A stretch of DNA of 14,788 bases, from the NCBI GenBank assembly GCA_964505995.1, contig CAZDLB010000045.1, positions 1 to 14,788 of the forward strand. Reading direction: 5' to 3'. Below, one piece after another: positions 14,677 through 14,788 of the stretch. How positions within the stretch are numbered: the first letter of the stretch is position 1; each line of letters starts with the position of its first letter. Under the pieces are notes generated by a model. It searched no databases. It saw only the letters and a program-made list of their open reading frames with translations, and was not told the DNA's origin. Source of the DNA: JAJRVH01 sp964505995. Lineage in GTDB: Bacteria > Pseudomonadota > Zetaproteobacteria > Mariprofundales > Mariprofundaceae. The translations under genes were made by a program, and so were the position numbers.

Positions 14677-14788
14677 ACACCCTTCTCCCATTTCTTCACC
14701 GCCCGGCTCACCGTGGCGTAGTGAACACCGAATTGCTCGGCGATTTCCTTCATGCGGAACTCCCCCTCAAGGTAGGCGCGCGCCATCG
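14673..14788 (-). CDS. REP-associated (Y1-type) transposase, C-terminal helix-turn-helix end (partial)
   Basis: Only the last 37 full residues are inside the window. They form a helix-turn-helix: ARAYLEGEFRMKEIAEQFGV then HYATVSRAVKKWEKGV and TGA. The pattern AY..G...keI...FGvHY.tVSR is the usual C-terminal tail of the RAYT subgroup with an added HTH. The catalytic HUH domain would lie beyond the right edge. The GGGGTCAGG hairpin right after the stop supports the assignment. A free-standing HTH protein cannot be excluded without the missing part. Confidence 0.65.
   Translation of the reverse strand, partial: MARAYLEGEFRMKEIAEQFGVHYATVSRAVKKWEKGV

Overview
This is a GC-rich, densely packed chromosomal segment from a proteobacterium. 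A gammaproteobacterium or close relative fits best, judging by the adjacent tldD/pmbA pair, the sucAB pair, the small DUF2007 and DUF3012 proteins, an ElyC/YdcF protein and a Tn21/Tn501-type mer operator; the exact lineage cannot be read from the sequence. It is a scaffold from a draft or metagenome assembly, because a block of exactly 100 Ns (8970-9069) interrupts it. No stretch over 300 bases lacks a gene, and I see no rRNA, tRNA or CRISPR.

Layout. (1) 1-1244, minus strand: an overlapping operon of a DUF2007 protein, an EI24/CysZ-like membrane protein, and the first 89 residues of a CHASE2-domain sensor that runs off the left edge. (2) 1350-5876, plus strand: tldD and pmbA (the two-subunit TldD/TldE protease, ATGA overlap), an adenosine-kinase-like PfkB sugar kinase, and a beta-carbonic anhydrase. 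(3) 5876-6867, plus strand: a mercury-type module. A merR-like regulator overlaps the end of the carbonic anhydrase gene; a near-perfect mer operator follows, then a MerT-like three-helix membrane protein with an altered cysteine layout and a very cysteine-rich GDCCVxC-family protein. merP and merA are absent. (4) 6864-9159: on the minus strand, a SulP anion transporter fused to STAS and cyclic-nucleotide-binding domains. Its 5' end, and that of a divergent DUF3012 gene on the plus strand, lie in the N gap. (5) 9161-13768, minus strand: sucA-sucB (2-oxoglutarate dehydrogenase E1 and E2) followed by a stand-alone cyclic-nucleotide-binding protein. The E2 shows no peripheral-subunit-binding domain. 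(6) 13868-14788, minus strand: an ElyC/YdcF-type envelope protein, directly preceded by the end of a REP-associated (RAYT-like) transposase with its terminal hairpin.

How the genes may work together. sucAB feeds the TCA cycle. Carbonic anhydrase and the SulP transporter could share bicarbonate handling, although SulP substrates vary. The merR/merT-like/GDCCVxC block looks like a reduced mercury-responsive uptake or binding system. Cyclic-nucleotide sensing recurs: two cNMP-binding domains and one CHASE2 protein, whose family often carries a cyclase domain. I see no wholly novel large system. The most unusual points are the rearranged MerT cysteines with an almost leaderless mer promoter, the missing E2 binding domain, and the chain of ATGA overlaps linking the transposase end to the elyC/ydcF-like gene.
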